A stretch of DNA of 64,000 nucleotides from Mesorhizobium loti (GTDB taxonomy: Bacteria; Pseudomonadota; Alphaproteobacteria; Rhizobiales; Rhizobiaceae), in assembly GCF_003148495.1 (NCBI RefSeq), contig NZ_QGGH01000001.1:186986-250985 (forward strand), in the 5' to 3' direction. Both the position numbers and the translations under genes were made by a program. How positions within the stretch are numbered: the first letter of the stretch is position 1; every line of letters starts with the position of its first letter. A model generated the notes under the pieces. That model did not search any database. It was not told the origin of the DNA and was given only the letters and a program-made list of their open reading frames with translations. Below, in pieces: positions 17,500 to 25,862 of this stretch.

Positions 17500-17762
17500 C
17501 AGCGGGCGCCCAGAAAGGTTCGCAAGGAGCCGGCCAGCAAGTTCGCCAAAACCTCGCTGCAGCCGGTCGTGCCCATTATGCACGCGCTCTCGGGCAGCAC
17601 GCCGGTATAATCGGGGAACTCCACTTCGAACATCTTGCCGTCTTTCGAGGAGATGGTCACAGTGAATGGCCCCTCGGGCGCCTCGATGCGCTCCATCTCG
17701 ATGCCTTCGAGGAAAGCCACCTTGAGCGGGCGCCGCGCCGAAAGATCGACAACGTCCGCCAT
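17499..17762 (-). CDS. Small head-tail region protein, unknown
   Basis: 87 residues, starting MADVVDLSARRPLKVAF (17762), with TGATG coupling to the preceding stop. It is a compact beta-rich protein (GPFTVTISSKDGKMFEVEF) with two Cys residues (ACIMGTTGC). No family was recognised. Its place in the connector block suggests a virion or assembly protein. Confidence 0.6.
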   Translation of the reverse strand: MADVVDLSARRPLKVAFLEGIEMERIEAPEGPFTVTISSKDGKMFEVEFPDYTGVLPESACIMGTTGCSEVLANLLAGSLRTFLGAR

Positions 17763-18115
17763 CACCCACCAACCATCAGTTCGATGCGGACCACGACGTT
17801 CTGCACCCGGATATGCTTCGGGAACTCGACGTTGCGTACCTTGCCGGCCTGCACGATCTTATCATCCTTGCGAATTGGCAGCCTGAACTGCGCCAGGTTG
17901 ACATCGGTCGGGCTCAGGATGACGCGCGACCATGTCTGATCGATCTGACCGACCAGTTCTTCCGCCTTCAGCGGCCGGATCGAAGCGCGGACATCGGCAT
18001 CGAACGGGATCTGGGTCGAGTTCGGGCCCAGTGTCAGTCGACGCAGCACAACATCCTCGCCGGCATCGAGCAGCGCGGCGTCGAGGTCGGCGATGAGCGA
18101 GTCCGGATCGGTCAC
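17762..18115 (-). CDS. Head closure/connector-like protein
   Basis: 117 residues from a GTG start at 18115 that overlaps the upstream stop as GTGA. It begins as a short helix (DSLIADLDAALLDAG) and continues in beta strands (VVLRRLTLG; IRKDDKIVQAGKVRNVEF), resembling head-completion/head-tail adaptor proteins. It lies between the gp6-like connector and the gp10-like protein, consistent with a head-closure role. The assignment is by context plus a loose sequence pattern. Confidence 0.55.
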   Translation of the reverse strand: MTDPDSLIADLDAALLDAGEDVVLRRLTLGPNSTQIPFDADVRASIRPLKAEELVGQIDQTWSRVILSPTDVNLAQFRLPIRKDDKIVQAGKVRNVEFPKHIRVQNVVVRIELMVGG

Positions 18116-18525
18116 CGCGCCACCATTCTCGCGGAAAGCACCGTGCTGCCCGCATAGGTGCCTGTCGACACCACCTTGAGCCGCATGCGGTCGGTGATGA
18201 GGCCGTCGACGGCGGTGTCGTCGGCCAGTGCGCCGTCGGTTGGCGTCACCTGTGTCGTCTTCGGTGTCAGCGCGGAGAGGTTGAGCAGCGCGACCTCGGA
18301 TGCGGTGCCGAACAGGACGCAGGCGACGTCGTACCAGGTCGTGGCCTGATCGGCGGAACATTGCACATAGGCGCGGATCGTGCTGCCACCGGAGCCATAG
18401 GCGAGCCGCAGCTGCAGCAACGCGGACTGCATGCCGTCGAGTTCGATGATGGCATCACCGATCAAGGTCTGCGCCGTGGTGATCGTGAGATCGCCAAGGT
18501 TGAACGTACCCGGGTTATCCATCAT
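18112..18525 (-). CDS. Unknown virion-region protein
   Basis: 137 residues, ATGA-coupled to the connector gene. The sequence is beta-rich with hydrophobic strands (LGDLTITTAQTLIG; ALLQLRLAYGSGGSTIRAYVQ) and ends in a Thr/Ser-rich part. It looks like a small beta-sandwich virion protein, such as a decoration or head-fibre component. No family was recognised. Confidence 0.55.
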   Translation of the reverse strand: MMDNPGTFNLGDLTITTAQTLIGDAIIELDGMQSALLQLRLAYGSGGSTIRAYVQCSADQATTWYDVACVLFGTASEVALLNLSALTPKTTQVTPTDGALADDTAVDGLITDRMRLKVVSTGTYAGSTVLSARMVAR

Positions 18526-19184
18526 GCCCCCATCGTGTTGCGGAAACGGGTGAGCTGGCCGGCGACGACGTCGGGGACCGGCCCCTCGGTCGATTGCCCG
18601 GGCACGGAACCCACCCAATAGGTTTGCTCGACGCGCCGGACATCCGGAATGAGAACGACCTCGGATTTCAGAGAGGGATCACGTTTCCGCTCGAACCAGA
18701 GCAGTCGCATGAAGTCCGTCGCGGCCTGCTTCAGATCCTCGGGGATCGTGGCGAAGCCGGCGGCGTAGGTGACCACGATCTTCCTGGCGATCCACACCGT
18801 CGGCTGGTCGATGCGCAGTCTGGATACCAGCCCCGATTCCGGATCGACGAGATAATCGGTGTCGACCACGGTTTCGGTATCTTCGACAAGGCTCGCGATC
18901 TCGACGTCATGCCGGCGCGCCAGGATCAGCGCGTCGGGGAAGTCGTAGAACCCGAAATCCTGCCGGAAGGTCTGCGTCACGGTTTCGCGATGCAACGTTG
19001 GTGGCGATCCCGCGCCGATGGCGATGCCACACTCCGACATGATCGCGGCGGCGACGCGCCTTTCCATAGAGCGAAGCGTGGCGTCCTGACCGTTGCCGGT
19101 GACATTGGTGGCGGCGCGCATCTCGTCGAGCGTCAGCAGCGTCAGATCCGTCGCCGGCGTCGTGATGGTCAGGAGGGATTTCAT
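18522..19184 (-). CDS. Phage gp6-like head-tail connector
   Basis: 220 residues. It has the alpha-helical connector pattern: an N-terminal LTLDEMRAATNV region, an amphipathic helix (RSMERRVAAAIMSECG) and a conserved ATDFMRLLWFERKRDP helix as in gp6-like connector proteins. It forms the ring below the portal. A C-terminal tail (PGQSTEGPVPDVVAGQL) extends beyond the usual length. Confidence 0.7.
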   Translation of the reverse strand: MKSLLTITTPATDLTLLTLDEMRAATNVTGNGQDATLRSMERRVAAAIMSECGIAIGAGSPPTLHRETVTQTFRQDFGFYDFPDALILARRHDVEIASLVEDTETVVDTDYLVDPESGLVSRLRIDQPTVWIARKIVVTYAAGFATIPEDLKQAATDFMRLLWFERKRDPSLKSEVVLIPDVRRVEQTYWVGSVPGQSTEGPVPDVVAGQLTRFRNTMGA

Positions 19185-19978
19185 CAGTCGCTCGGGCTGG
19201 TTGAGGCGTTGGTGAGAGAGCCGGTCGGCGTGAAAGCGCCGCCTGTTCCTTTGTTGGTCGCGAAACTGCTGGCATCCCCCGAAAAGAAGATCGCCGGTGC
19301 TGTTCCAGTCGGTATAGAACCATCGCTGCCAAGAAAGACCGGCTTGCCGTCAGCCTCCACAAATTTGGCGATTTTCGCCGGGTCGGTAAGGTCCAGGTAC
19401 TGCCCCGGTGCGAAATAGAAATCCACGACGTCACCCTTCGGGATGTACCCGTCAGCGGCGTTTCCGAACGCCGTGAATATGCCGCTATAGTCGACATCGA
19501 AAGCGTCGTGGGCGTCGTTCACGGTCAGGACTGAATGGTCTATCAGCGCGCCATTAACCGCACATTCGAATAGCTTTTGCCCGGCTGGAAAATTCGTATC
19601 CCATGCGATAAGCAGATTCATCCACCCAGAGAGCGGGTACAAGAATGATGTGTTCGGGAAGAAACTGAACTGGTTGGTGAAGTCGGCGTCATTGAGGTTC
19701 AGGATCATGTCCTGCGCCACGAGATTGGGGTCGAAGGGCCAATCCAGTTCGAAGTTGTATCCGGCATTCGTCGCCAGAAAACGGAAATCACTCCCGGTCT
19801 CAGCCGTCTTCCACCAAACAGATAATATGCCTCTGCTTGGCGTCGAAATTCCAGCCAAGGGAGCGCTGCTGACCAGTTGGGCCGAGCCATCGAAATGCAC
19901 AGCCTGCGCCACATATGGCGCACCACCCCCGCCCGCACCGATATTCGCCGCGCTGGCGATGGCGCCGGGACCGCGCAT
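19184..19978 (-). CDS. LamG/concanavalin-like virion lectin candidate
   Basis: 264 residues. After a Gly/Ala-rich leader (AANIGAGGGGA) comes a jelly-roll-like domain: VHFDGSAQLV, LSVWWKT, GWMNLLIAWDT, LFECAVNG and VVDFYFAPGQYLDL are typical LamG/ConA-like strands. It lies in the head-connector block between unknown beta proteins, so it may be a capsid or neck decoration that binds glycans. The glycan-type cassette immediately upstream makes a carbohydrate link plausible but unproven. Confidence 0.6.
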   Translation of the reverse strand: MRGPGAIASAANIGAGGGGAPYVAQAVHFDGSAQLVSSAPLAGISTPSRGILSVWWKTAETGSDFRFLATNAGYNFELDWPFDPNLVAQDMILNLNDADFTNQFSFFPNTSFLYPLSGWMNLLIAWDTNFPAGQKLFECAVNGALIDHSVLTVNDAHDAFDVDYSGIFTAFGNAADGYIPKGDVVDFYFAPGQYLDLTDPAKIAKFVEADGKPVFLGSDGSIPTGTAPAIFFSGDASSFATNKGTGGAFTPTGSLTNASTSPSD

Positions 19979-20380
19979 TTAGGCGGCGACCTGGTAGCCG
20001 GAACAATGCCAATGGTTGGCACCGACGCGGACGAGATACAGCACCGCGAATTGCTTCGCGGTCACCAAAGTTTCAGCCGTATCGACGGTGACCCCGGCGG
20101 CAAACAGGATGGTCACCGCCCCGGCACCGGCCTGCTCGACCTCGAATGCATTCGGAGCGCCGTCCTCGAAACTGCCATCTGCATCCGTCGGGATGACGAC
20201 CGAACTGGCGCCGTCGTTCATCATGCGGATGCGGGCACCTCCATCGGAGATCCGCACCTTCCGCGAGGTACCCTCATGCTCGATGATGCGGACACGGTTG
20301 GAGAGGTCGCGCAGCTGGACGAGGATCTTCACGCCGTTCTTGATCACCTCGACCAGTTCGGAGCCATCAAGACCGGCCAT
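19979..20380 (-). CDS. Small beta-rich virion-region protein
   Basis: 133 residues, starting MAGLDGSELVEVIKNGVK. The start at 20380 is fixed by a strong GGAGG eight bases upstream. It ends one base before the lectin-like gene's ATG (TAA then ATG). The sequence shows beta-strand repeats and an ILFAAGVTVDTAETL segment resembling capsid-bound decoration modules. The function is unknown. Confidence 0.55.
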   Translation of the reverse strand: MAGLDGSELVEVIKNGVKILVQLRDLSNRVRIIEHEGTSRKVRISDGGARIRMMNDGASSVVIPTDADGSFEDGAPNAFEVEQAGAGAVTILFAAGVTVDTAETLVTAKQFAVLYLVRVGANHWHCSGYQVAA

Positions 20381-20382
20381 CG

Positions 20383-20994
20383 TTACCTCCAATGCTCCGA
20401 AATCCATGGCTCATCGAGTTCATCCATCTTTGGCCGGCCGTGGAAGTAAACGATCCGGGTGGCGCCGAGTCCGTGATCACGGACGCAGCCCTTGTATGAC
20501 TCGGCCTGGCCCGGAAAGACGTCGTCGATGAAGACGTGCGGCTGTTTCCGCATGTGCTCCATGTCGTCGCCGCCTTGATAGGACCACCAGACGCCGTCGT
20601 TGCCAGCCGGGACCAACTGGACCCCGGTGCAGGCGCGGTGAGGCGCATAGGGGTCGCGCGGCAGCGCAATGGTGTCCGAGGTCAGCGCGTACTCCGCCAT
20701 GGCATCACAGTTGCCGGTGACCACGGTATCGAGGCCGACCAGGATCATCGGTTCGCCGAGGAGGTAAGGATCGATCAGGGTGCCGTAATCAGGGATTCTC
20801 TCCCCTGTCAGCTCCTGCTCGATGCCGGCCGAGAACTCGCGCTGCCGTTCGGTGAAGCAGACGAAGCGAAACGGCACCGTCAGATTGCGGGTGAAACCGC
20901 GATGGAGCCGCTCCACCCACTCCTCGGTGTAGCACCGGCTGAATTCGAACGACGCCTCGTTGGCGTCCCAGAAGACACAGGCGACGGTCAGCAT
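20383..20994 (-). CDS. Glycosyltransferase-like protein
   Basis: 203 residues, starting MLTVACVFWDANEASFEFS. It has the pattern of small nucleotide-sugar glycosyltransferases and related phage or rhizobial proteins: a first strand TVACVFW, the CYTEEWVERLHRGF helix, PFRFVCFTE strand, and a VGLDTVVTGN segment corresponding to a DxD-like site. The end carries HVFIDDVFPG and IVYFHGRPKMDEL, the latter common to these enzymes. It likely acts in the cytoplasm. It lies in a four-gene cassette with an LbH acetyltransferase and a DUF115/MptE-like protein between the capsid and connector genes. Confidence 0.65.
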   Translation of the reverse strand: MLTVACVFWDANEASFEFSRCYTEEWVERLHRGFTRNLTVPFRFVCFTERQREFSAGIEQELTGERIPDYGTLIDPYLLGEPMILVGLDTVVTGNCDAMAEYALTSDTIALPRDPYAPHRACTGVQLVPAGNDGVWWSYQGGDDMEHMRKQPHVFIDDVFPGQAESYKGCVRDHGLGATRIVYFHGRPKMDELDEPWISEHWR

Positions 20995-20999
20995 GTGGC

Positions 21000-21248
21000 T
21001 TACATGCCCCTCAGTATCTCGTTGAAAGCGACACGTGCCGACGAGATCACAACTGCTTGCCGATTGGCCGCAACCTGTGCCGCTATTTCGCTGTCGACGA
21101 CACCGCCGGCATCCCACCAAACCTGTTCTGCATAGGCCTCCGAGACGAAGCCACCGCAAGATTTCCGCGCGGCAAGATCCCAGCACGCTTGTCTAATCTC
21201 GGACTCACTGGCGTTGACGGGGTTCCAGTCCTTGACCCGTTTCTTCAT
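21000..21248 (-). CDS. Small unknown protein in the modification cassette
   Basis: 82 residues (MKKRVKDWNPVNASESEIRQ), ATGA-coupled to the acyltransferase gene. It is helical and contains ACWDLAARKSCGGF and two Trp residues (QVWWDAGG). No family was recognised. Its position suggests a partner or adaptor of the neighbouring transferases. Confidence 0.5.
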   Translation of the reverse strand: MKKRVKDWNPVNASESEIRQACWDLAARKSCGGFVSEAYAEQVWWDAGGVVDSEIAAQVAANRQAVVISSARVAFNEILRGM

Positions 21249-21751
21249 TTACAGAGCCTCATCCGCCGCGACCGGTAGCCATCCGGGAAAGCACCGGTCC
21301 AGCCATTGCGCCGCCAGACCATGTTCGGCGGCACGTTCTTAGTCACCACCGCGCCGGCGGCGACAAAGGCGCCGGCCCCGATGATGACGCCCGGCAAGAT
21401 GGTCGCATTGGCGCCGATCGAGGCCCCATCCTCGACGCGGATCGTGCAGCCGGCGGCGATCACCTCGTGATCGATCCCGTCCTTGGTGGCATCCGGCCAC
21501 ATGTCGTTGCAGAATACCGCGCCAGGCCCGACGAAAACACTGTCGCCGATATCGACACCATGCGGGATCGAGACACCGTTCTGGATGTGGCAGTCGTTGC
21601 CGATCGAGGCGCCATCGATCTGCGCGCTGGCGCCGATGATGCAATCCTTGCCGATGCGTGCACCGCGGATCACGCTGGCGAACTGCCAGATCTTGGTGCC
21701 TTCACCGATTTCGACTATGGAAGCATCGATATGCGCCAGCGGGTGGATCAT
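21245..21751 (-). CDS. Left-handed beta-helix (hexapeptide-repeat) acyltransferase
   Basis: 168 residues with repeated hexapeptides (IGEGTKIWQF, ARIGKDCIIGASA, ASIGNDCHIQNG, GVDIGDSVFVGPGA, ASIGANATILPGV, IIGAGAFVAAGAVV), very like sugar N-acetyltransferases of the WbpD/FdtC type. The MIHPLAHIDAS start (21751) matches that family's N-terminus and overlaps the previous stop as ATGA. It probably uses acetyl-CoA to acetylate an amino sugar or similar glycan precursor in the cytoplasm. A free-standing enzyme of this type in a virion operon is unusual. Confidence 0.82.
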   Translation of the reverse strand: MIHPLAHIDASIVEIGEGTKIWQFASVIRGARIGKDCIIGASAQIDGASIGNDCHIQNGVSIPHGVDIGDSVFVGPGAVFCNDMWPDATKDGIDHEVIAAGCTIRVEDGASIGANATILPGVIIGAGAFVAAGAVVTKNVPPNMVWRRNGWTGAFPDGYRSRRMRLCK

Positions 21752-22536
21752 GCCGGCATCCATTCCATGGGCCTGTAGAGCACCAGGTCGTTGCCGTCGG
21801 CGGCACCCCAGAAGCGTTCGGGCCGCCCCGTCCAGACCACGACCTTCTCGCGGTAGGGATAGTCGGTCTCGCGCGACCGGATCGGCGAGCCGTCATACGG
21901 TGCCTCACCCATCGGCCGCCAGGTCAGACAATCTTCCAGCGACCGGAACGGGAAGCATGGGATCGCGCTGCCCGGCGTCGCGTTGATGATCTCGATATCG
22001 AGCAGCAGAGCCAGGGCCTGCCAGCCAGGCATGAACTGACCTTCGAAGACAGGCAGATCATTGAGGCTGTTGTAGTCGTTGTGCCCATGGGTGCGGCCGT
22101 CGACGACGCGGCAATCGAACCCCGTCAGGATGAGCCGTGCGGCACCCATGAGCTGCAACAGGCAGGACAGGATGTGTCCGCTGGAGGCCTGCACATGATG
22201 GGAGAGCCCGCCGATGCGCGCCGTCAGATCATTGATGTCGATGCAGCGGATCCTGTCGCCGAGCCGGTTCTTGGAATGGCGGTTCGCGCAGATGACCGGA
22301 CCCGGCCAGCCCTCGATCAGATCGCCATGCTGCTCGCACCAAGAGTTGTCGGTGAAGTAGAGGATATCCTTGGCCGTCGCGATCGGGCGGACCTTGCGGC
22401 ACCCGCTGTTGATCGCGGCGAAGCGGTGGCCCTTGAGCAGCGCGAGATCGATTTCCGCGTGAGAGGGACCGCCACCGATGAGAACGACGGTCTGCCCTTC
22501 AAGCGAACGGTCCGGCGCCCAGTATTCCACGCTCAT
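21748..22536 (-). CDS. DUF115/MptE-like Rossmann-type protein (glycan modification candidate)
   Basis: 262 residues. VVLIGGGPSHAEIDL followed by AAINSGCRKV, ILYFTDNSWC and LILTGFDCRV is the DUF115/6-hydroxymethylpterin pyrophosphokinase-like pattern, also seen in motility-associated (Maf) glycosyltransferases and in phage proteins next to them. It ends with a C-terminal WTGRPERFWGAADGN segment. It is coupled to the acetyltransferase gene downstream, so the two probably act on the same substrate. The exact reaction is unknown. Confidence 0.6.
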   Translation of the reverse strand: MSVEYWAPDRSLEGQTVVLIGGGPSHAEIDLALLKGHRFAAINSGCRKVRPIATAKDILYFTDNSWCEQHGDLIEGWPGPVICANRHSKNRLGDRIRCIDINDLTARIGGLSHHVQASSGHILSCLLQLMGAARLILTGFDCRVVDGRTHGHNDYNSLNDLPVFEGQFMPGWQALALLLDIEIINATPGSAIPCFPFRSLEDCLTWRPMGEAPYDGSPIRSRETDYPYREKVVVWTGRPERFWGAADGNDLVLYRPMEWMPA

Positions 22537-22541
22537 CAGGC

Positions 22542-22931
22542 TTACGAGGCGCGGCGGTTCGCTTCGATCTCGATCGCCTTGATGGCGTCATCCTTGCTTC
22601 GGATCGGCTCGTCGGTCAGCTGGACGGCTAGCGCGCGAAGGTCAACGAACGACAGTTCGGCGACATCGTCCGGGATAACGACCTCGGAGCGGGCCTTGAG
22701 CTTGTCGGCTTCGGCCTGCAGCCTGGCGGCCTCAGCGGCCGCAGCGGCGGCGGCTTCGTCAGCTTCGGTCGATTGCACCTCCGTAACGGATACCGGCGGA
22801 GTGATATCCTCGGCCCAGCCGCGATCGATGTATTTGCGGCCATAGGCCTCGTCGCGGCCGTGGAACTCGAGCTCCTGGCCGATCTTGAATTCCGGCCGGC
22901 CGAGCGGCTTGGCGGTGAACTTGATCTTCAT
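22542..22931 (-). CDS. Unknown protein with Ala-rich coiled-coil linker
   Basis: 129 residues. The start MKIKFTAKPLGRPEF (22931) has GGAG upstream. An N-terminal small beta domain (GQELEFHGRDEAYGRKYIDRGWAE) is followed by a long Ala/Glu helix (residues about 57-80) and a C-terminal SAP/Rho-N-like helical pair (ELSFVDLRALAVQLT). Genes of this shape often follow the capsid gene in phages as head-tail accessory proteins. The function is unknown. Confidence 0.55.
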   Translation of the reverse strand: MKIKFTAKPLGRPEFKIGQELEFHGRDEAYGRKYIDRGWAEDITPPVSVTEVQSTEADEAAAAAAAEAARLQAEADKLKARSEVVIPDDVAELSFVDLRALAVQLTDEPIRSKDDAIKAIEIEANRRAS

Positions 22932-22997
22932 CTTGCGCTCCATTGGGGGAAGTACGGCCCCGGCTCATCGCCGGGGCGCATTGCGGTGGATGTCAGA

Positions 22998-23531
22998 TCA
23001 ATCGACGATCGCCGATTCCAGGGTCTCTTTCTGGTTCTTCGGGTCGTAGAGCATGTAGAGCACGCAGCCGAGCTGCGCGTTGGTGCCGACATCGCCGACC
23101 GAGGCGCGGATGCAGTCATAGCCGCCATTGGCGTCGAGCATCTCGGCCTTGACGTCGATCAGCACGATGGCGGCCTGTTCCGCGAGATCGCTGTTGGTCC
23201 AGGTGTTGGTCGAGAAGGTGTCATGCGTCGCCGGCACGTCCGACGTCGATTTCGTGTAGGTGCCGACCGCCAGCAGGTTCGTGGCGGCCTGCTTCTTGTC
23301 GACGCGGGTGATGTTCAGCGCCTTGTTGGTGCCGAAGGCGACGTCGGTGCCCTGCAGGAGGGTAACGGTGGGATCGTCGCCGGCGGTGCCGACAGCCTTG
23401 TAGAGGATGATGAGGCAGCCGCCGTAGCCCTTCAGGCTGACGACGTCGGCGGTGTTGGCGGCAGTGTTCATCGCCACGGGCAGGAAGCCCTGGGCGAAAT
23501 TGAACTGCTCCGCAGCGTGCTGGTTGAACAT
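22998..23531 (-). CDS. Putative head decoration protein
   Basis: 177 residues, the first gene after the major capsid protein and separated from it by a hairpin terminator, which is typical for decoration proteins. The sequence is beta-rich (GYGGCLIILYKAVG; DPTVTLLQGTDVAFG; AAIVLIDVKAEML; LGCVLYMLYDP). The NFAQGFLPVAMNT opening lacks signal or membrane features. The assignment is by position and composition only. Confidence 0.55.
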   Translation of the reverse strand: MFNQHAAEQFNFAQGFLPVAMNTAANTADVVSLKGYGGCLIILYKAVGTAGDDPTVTLLQGTDVAFGTNKALNITRVDKKQAATNLLAVGTYTKSTSDVPATHDTFSTNTWTNSDLAEQAAIVLIDVKAEMLDANGGYDCIRASVGDVGTNAQLGCVLYMLYDPKNQKETLESAIVD

Positions 23532-23581
23532 GTGCTTGGCTTTCTCAGAGTTGTGCGCCGTGGCGGCGCCGTGTTGCGGGG

Positions 23582-23607
23582 AAAACCGGCCGGATCATTC
23601 CGGCCGG
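23582..23607 (-). terminator. Intrinsic terminator after the major capsid gene
   Basis: On the minus strand CCGGCCGG-aatgat-CCGGCCGG forms a perfect 8-bp stem followed by TTTT. It lies 14 bases past the capsid stop and would leave capsid mRNA in excess over downstream tail mRNA, a common phage device. Confidence 0.75.
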
Positions 23608-23620
23608 CGTTCTGGCGCTA

Positions 23621-25078
23621 TCAGCGCGCCTGCAGGGCGACGGCCCAGGAGAGGTCGTTGCCGCCGTTCTGGCGGGTGATCGTGCTCGACCATGCGGGCT
23701 GACCGTTGACGCGGAAGATGAAGCGGAACGCGGTCAACGCCTGGTCGAAATAGAGATGGATCGAGGTGTCGGACTGGATGCCGCCCGATTTGGTCAGAGC
23801 CCAATACTGGTTGAAATCGGCGAAGATGATGTCGCCGAGATCGCCGATGGCGGAACATGCCTCGATCGGAACAACGGGACGGCCCTTGAGGGTGCCATAC
23901 GCCGACGCCGACAGGCCGCCCGGCGGCAGATAGGCCGGAACCGGATTGGTGCCAGGCAGCAGCGAGGTTGCCCCGCTGGCCTGGAATGCCATGCCGGCGA
24001 GCTGCGGTTCCAAATCCTGGTTGATCAGCCAGACACCATTGCGGCGCCACGGCGCGTACATGCGGGCATGCATGGCCTCGATATTGGCCATCCAGATGGT
24101 ATCGGCCGGCTGCGAAGTCGCCTTCGAAACCTGGATGACCGAAGCGCCGACTGCCGAATAGCCGGGGATGATGCCAAGCGGCTGGCCGACACCGGTGCCG
24201 GCGATGATCGCTGTGTTGAGCTTCGCCGCCATCTTGCCAGGCGCCTTGGCGCGCAGCCAGGATTCCAGACCGGAGGCGTCGGACAGCAGTTCGTCGCTGA
24301 TCGGCACCAATGCCATTAGCTTGGAGAGACGCAGGGCACCCATTTCGAAGGCAGGCTTGGAAGCCGACGGCGCCTGGGCTTCACCTTCCCAGTAGACCTG
24401 GACGCCACCGGAGGTCTGCCAGGGGGTGGTCTCGTCCTTCGGGATCATCATCGAGTTGCCATCGGTGACGAGCGGGGTGCAGCGGTTCAGCAGGTTTTCT
24501 TCCGCCTGCACCTTCTGCCAGATCTCGGTCGAGAACGATGGAGGCACCAGGAAGCCGCCATCGGTACCGACGCCTTCACCGCCATAGGTCGTGGCGACGT
24601 TGCGCAGCTTGGTGACGCTGTCGTTGTCGATCTGCTTGTAGTGCTGCATGACCGTCTGGGCGAAGGCGCCGAACGACTGGAAGCCGTGTTTCGCGTTGTC
24701 TAGGCGCGGCTGCGCCGGGATGACGGTGCGACCGCCATTGCCGCCGCCGGCACCACGGTTCTGTGGTTCTGCGGTGGAACGACGCCCGGCACCCTGCGGC
24801 GCCAGCGCCTTGCGGGCGTTTATCTGTTTGTCGAGCTTCTCGATTTCGACACGGTTGGTCTCGATCGTGGCGAGATCCTCGTCGGAAAGATCGACCTCGT
24901 CGGTGTCGGCTGCATCGATCAGCGCCTGGGAGGCGTTGAACATCTCGAGACGACGATCCTCGAGCGCGGCGAGCGCCGAGGCGGCATCCATCAGGATCGG
25001 GCCGAAGTAGGCGGCGCCGACAAACGCGGCGCCGAGGGCGAGCAAGCCACTGCTGGCCCGCACAATGTGCTTGGTCAT
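23621..25078 (-). CDS. HK97-fold major capsid protein
   Basis: 485 residues. The delta/scaffolding domain runs to about residue 130 and is followed by the HK97-type core: GGFLVPPSFSTEIWQ, MVTDGNSMMIPKDE-like strand, WEGEAQAPSASKPAF, KLMALVPISDELLSDA, GTGVGQPLGI and FADFNQYW. The start at 25078 has AGGAG upstream. The extreme N-terminus is odd: residues about 10-32 (SGLLALGAAFVGAAYFGPIL) form a hydrophobic helix before the delta coiled coil. Cleavage between delta domain and core is expected from the ClpP-like protease encoded upstream. Confidence 0.93.
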   Translation of the reverse strand: MTKHIVRASSGLLALGAAFVGAAYFGPILMDAASALAALEDRRLEMFNASQALIDAADTDEVDLSDEDLATIETNRVEIEKLDKQINARKALAPQGAGRRSTAEPQNRGAGGGNGGRTVIPAQPRLDNAKHGFQSFGAFAQTVMQHYKQIDNDSVTKLRNVATTYGGEGVGTDGGFLVPPSFSTEIWQKVQAEENLLNRCTPLVTDGNSMMIPKDETTPWQTSGGVQVYWEGEAQAPSASKPAFEMGALRLSKLMALVPISDELLSDASGLESWLRAKAPGKMAAKLNTAIIAGTGVGQPLGIIPGYSAVGASVIQVSKATSQPADTIWMANIEAMHARMYAPWRRNGVWLINQDLEPQLAGMAFQASGATSLLPGTNPVPAYLPPGGLSASAYGTLKGRPVVPIEACSAIGDLGDIIFADFNQYWALTKSGGIQSDTSIHLYFDQALTAFRFIFRVNGQPAWSSTITRQNGGNDLSWAVALQAR

Positions 25079-25171
25079 TACATTCTCCTATCGTTTGGGG
25101 AACAGCGGCTGCGCCGCATTGAAACGCTTGCCCAAGGCGCAATGCGGGCACCACCGGCTTTCGCCGAGGAT

Positions 25172-25852
25172 CTACTTGGCCAGCGCTGCCAGTGCTGCCA
25201 CCGCGGCGTTGCGGCGGGGGCGCAGGGCGACGGGAAGATTCTTGAACATGGCGGGCCGCTTCACGGAGGCGGCGACCTTGAGATTGCCGACCATGCGGTC
25301 AGCGAACTTGTTGGCGACAGCATCCTTGCCGCTCATCCAGGTTTCATCCTTCATCCACTTCTTCACCGTCGCGGCGTCATTGCCGGTGCGGGAGACGTAG
25401 ACGTCGACGACTGAGCCGTTGGCGGCGTCGAGCAGGCTGGCATAGGACCGCATGTCCTCGGCGCGGCCGTAGCAGCCGCCGGTGCAGTCATGGATCATGA
25501 TGAAGGCGCCCTCGGCGATCTCGATTTCGTCGCCGGCCATCGCGATGAACGACGCCGCAGAAGCCGCCAGCCCATCGACATGCACGATGATCTTGGCGGC
25601 ATGGCCGTTCAGCAGCGTGTACATCGCCTTGCCATCGAAGACGTCGCCACCTTCGGAGTTGATCCGGACGTCGATCGTGGTGACGGCGCCAAGCGCCTTC
25701 AGATCGTCGGCGAAGATCTTGGCCGAGATGCCGTCGCCCCAGAAGTCCTGGCCGATCGGGCCGTAGAGGAAGATTTCGCCGCGGCCGCCGCCCCTGTTGA
25801 TCATGCGGTAGCCCTCCGGCGTCTTCACGCCGGCGCGATTCTTGACAGGCAT
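25172..25852 (-). CDS. ClpP-like head maturation protease (S14)
   Basis: 226 residues, starting MPVKNRAGVKTPEGY (25852). IRINSEGGDVFDGKAMY, GLAASAASFIAM (nucleophile Ser98) and MIHDCTGG (His121) give the ClpP-type Ser-His arrangement, with an acidic third residue further on. It removes scaffold/delta domains from the procapsid. It lies between the collagen-like gene and the major capsid gene, part of a standard portal-protease-capsid set. Confidence 0.92.
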   Translation of the reverse strand: MPVKNRAGVKTPEGYRMINRGGGRGEIFLYGPIGQDFWGDGISAKIFADDLKALGAVTTIDVRINSEGGDVFDGKAMYTLLNGHAAKIIVHVDGLAASAASFIAMAGDEIEIAEGAFIMIHDCTGGCYGRAEDMRSYASLLDAANGSVVDVYVSRTGNDAATVKKWMKDETWMSGKDAVANKFADRMVGNLKVAASVKRPAMFKNLPVALRPRRNAAVAALAALAK

Positions 25853-25862
25853 GGTGGCTCCC

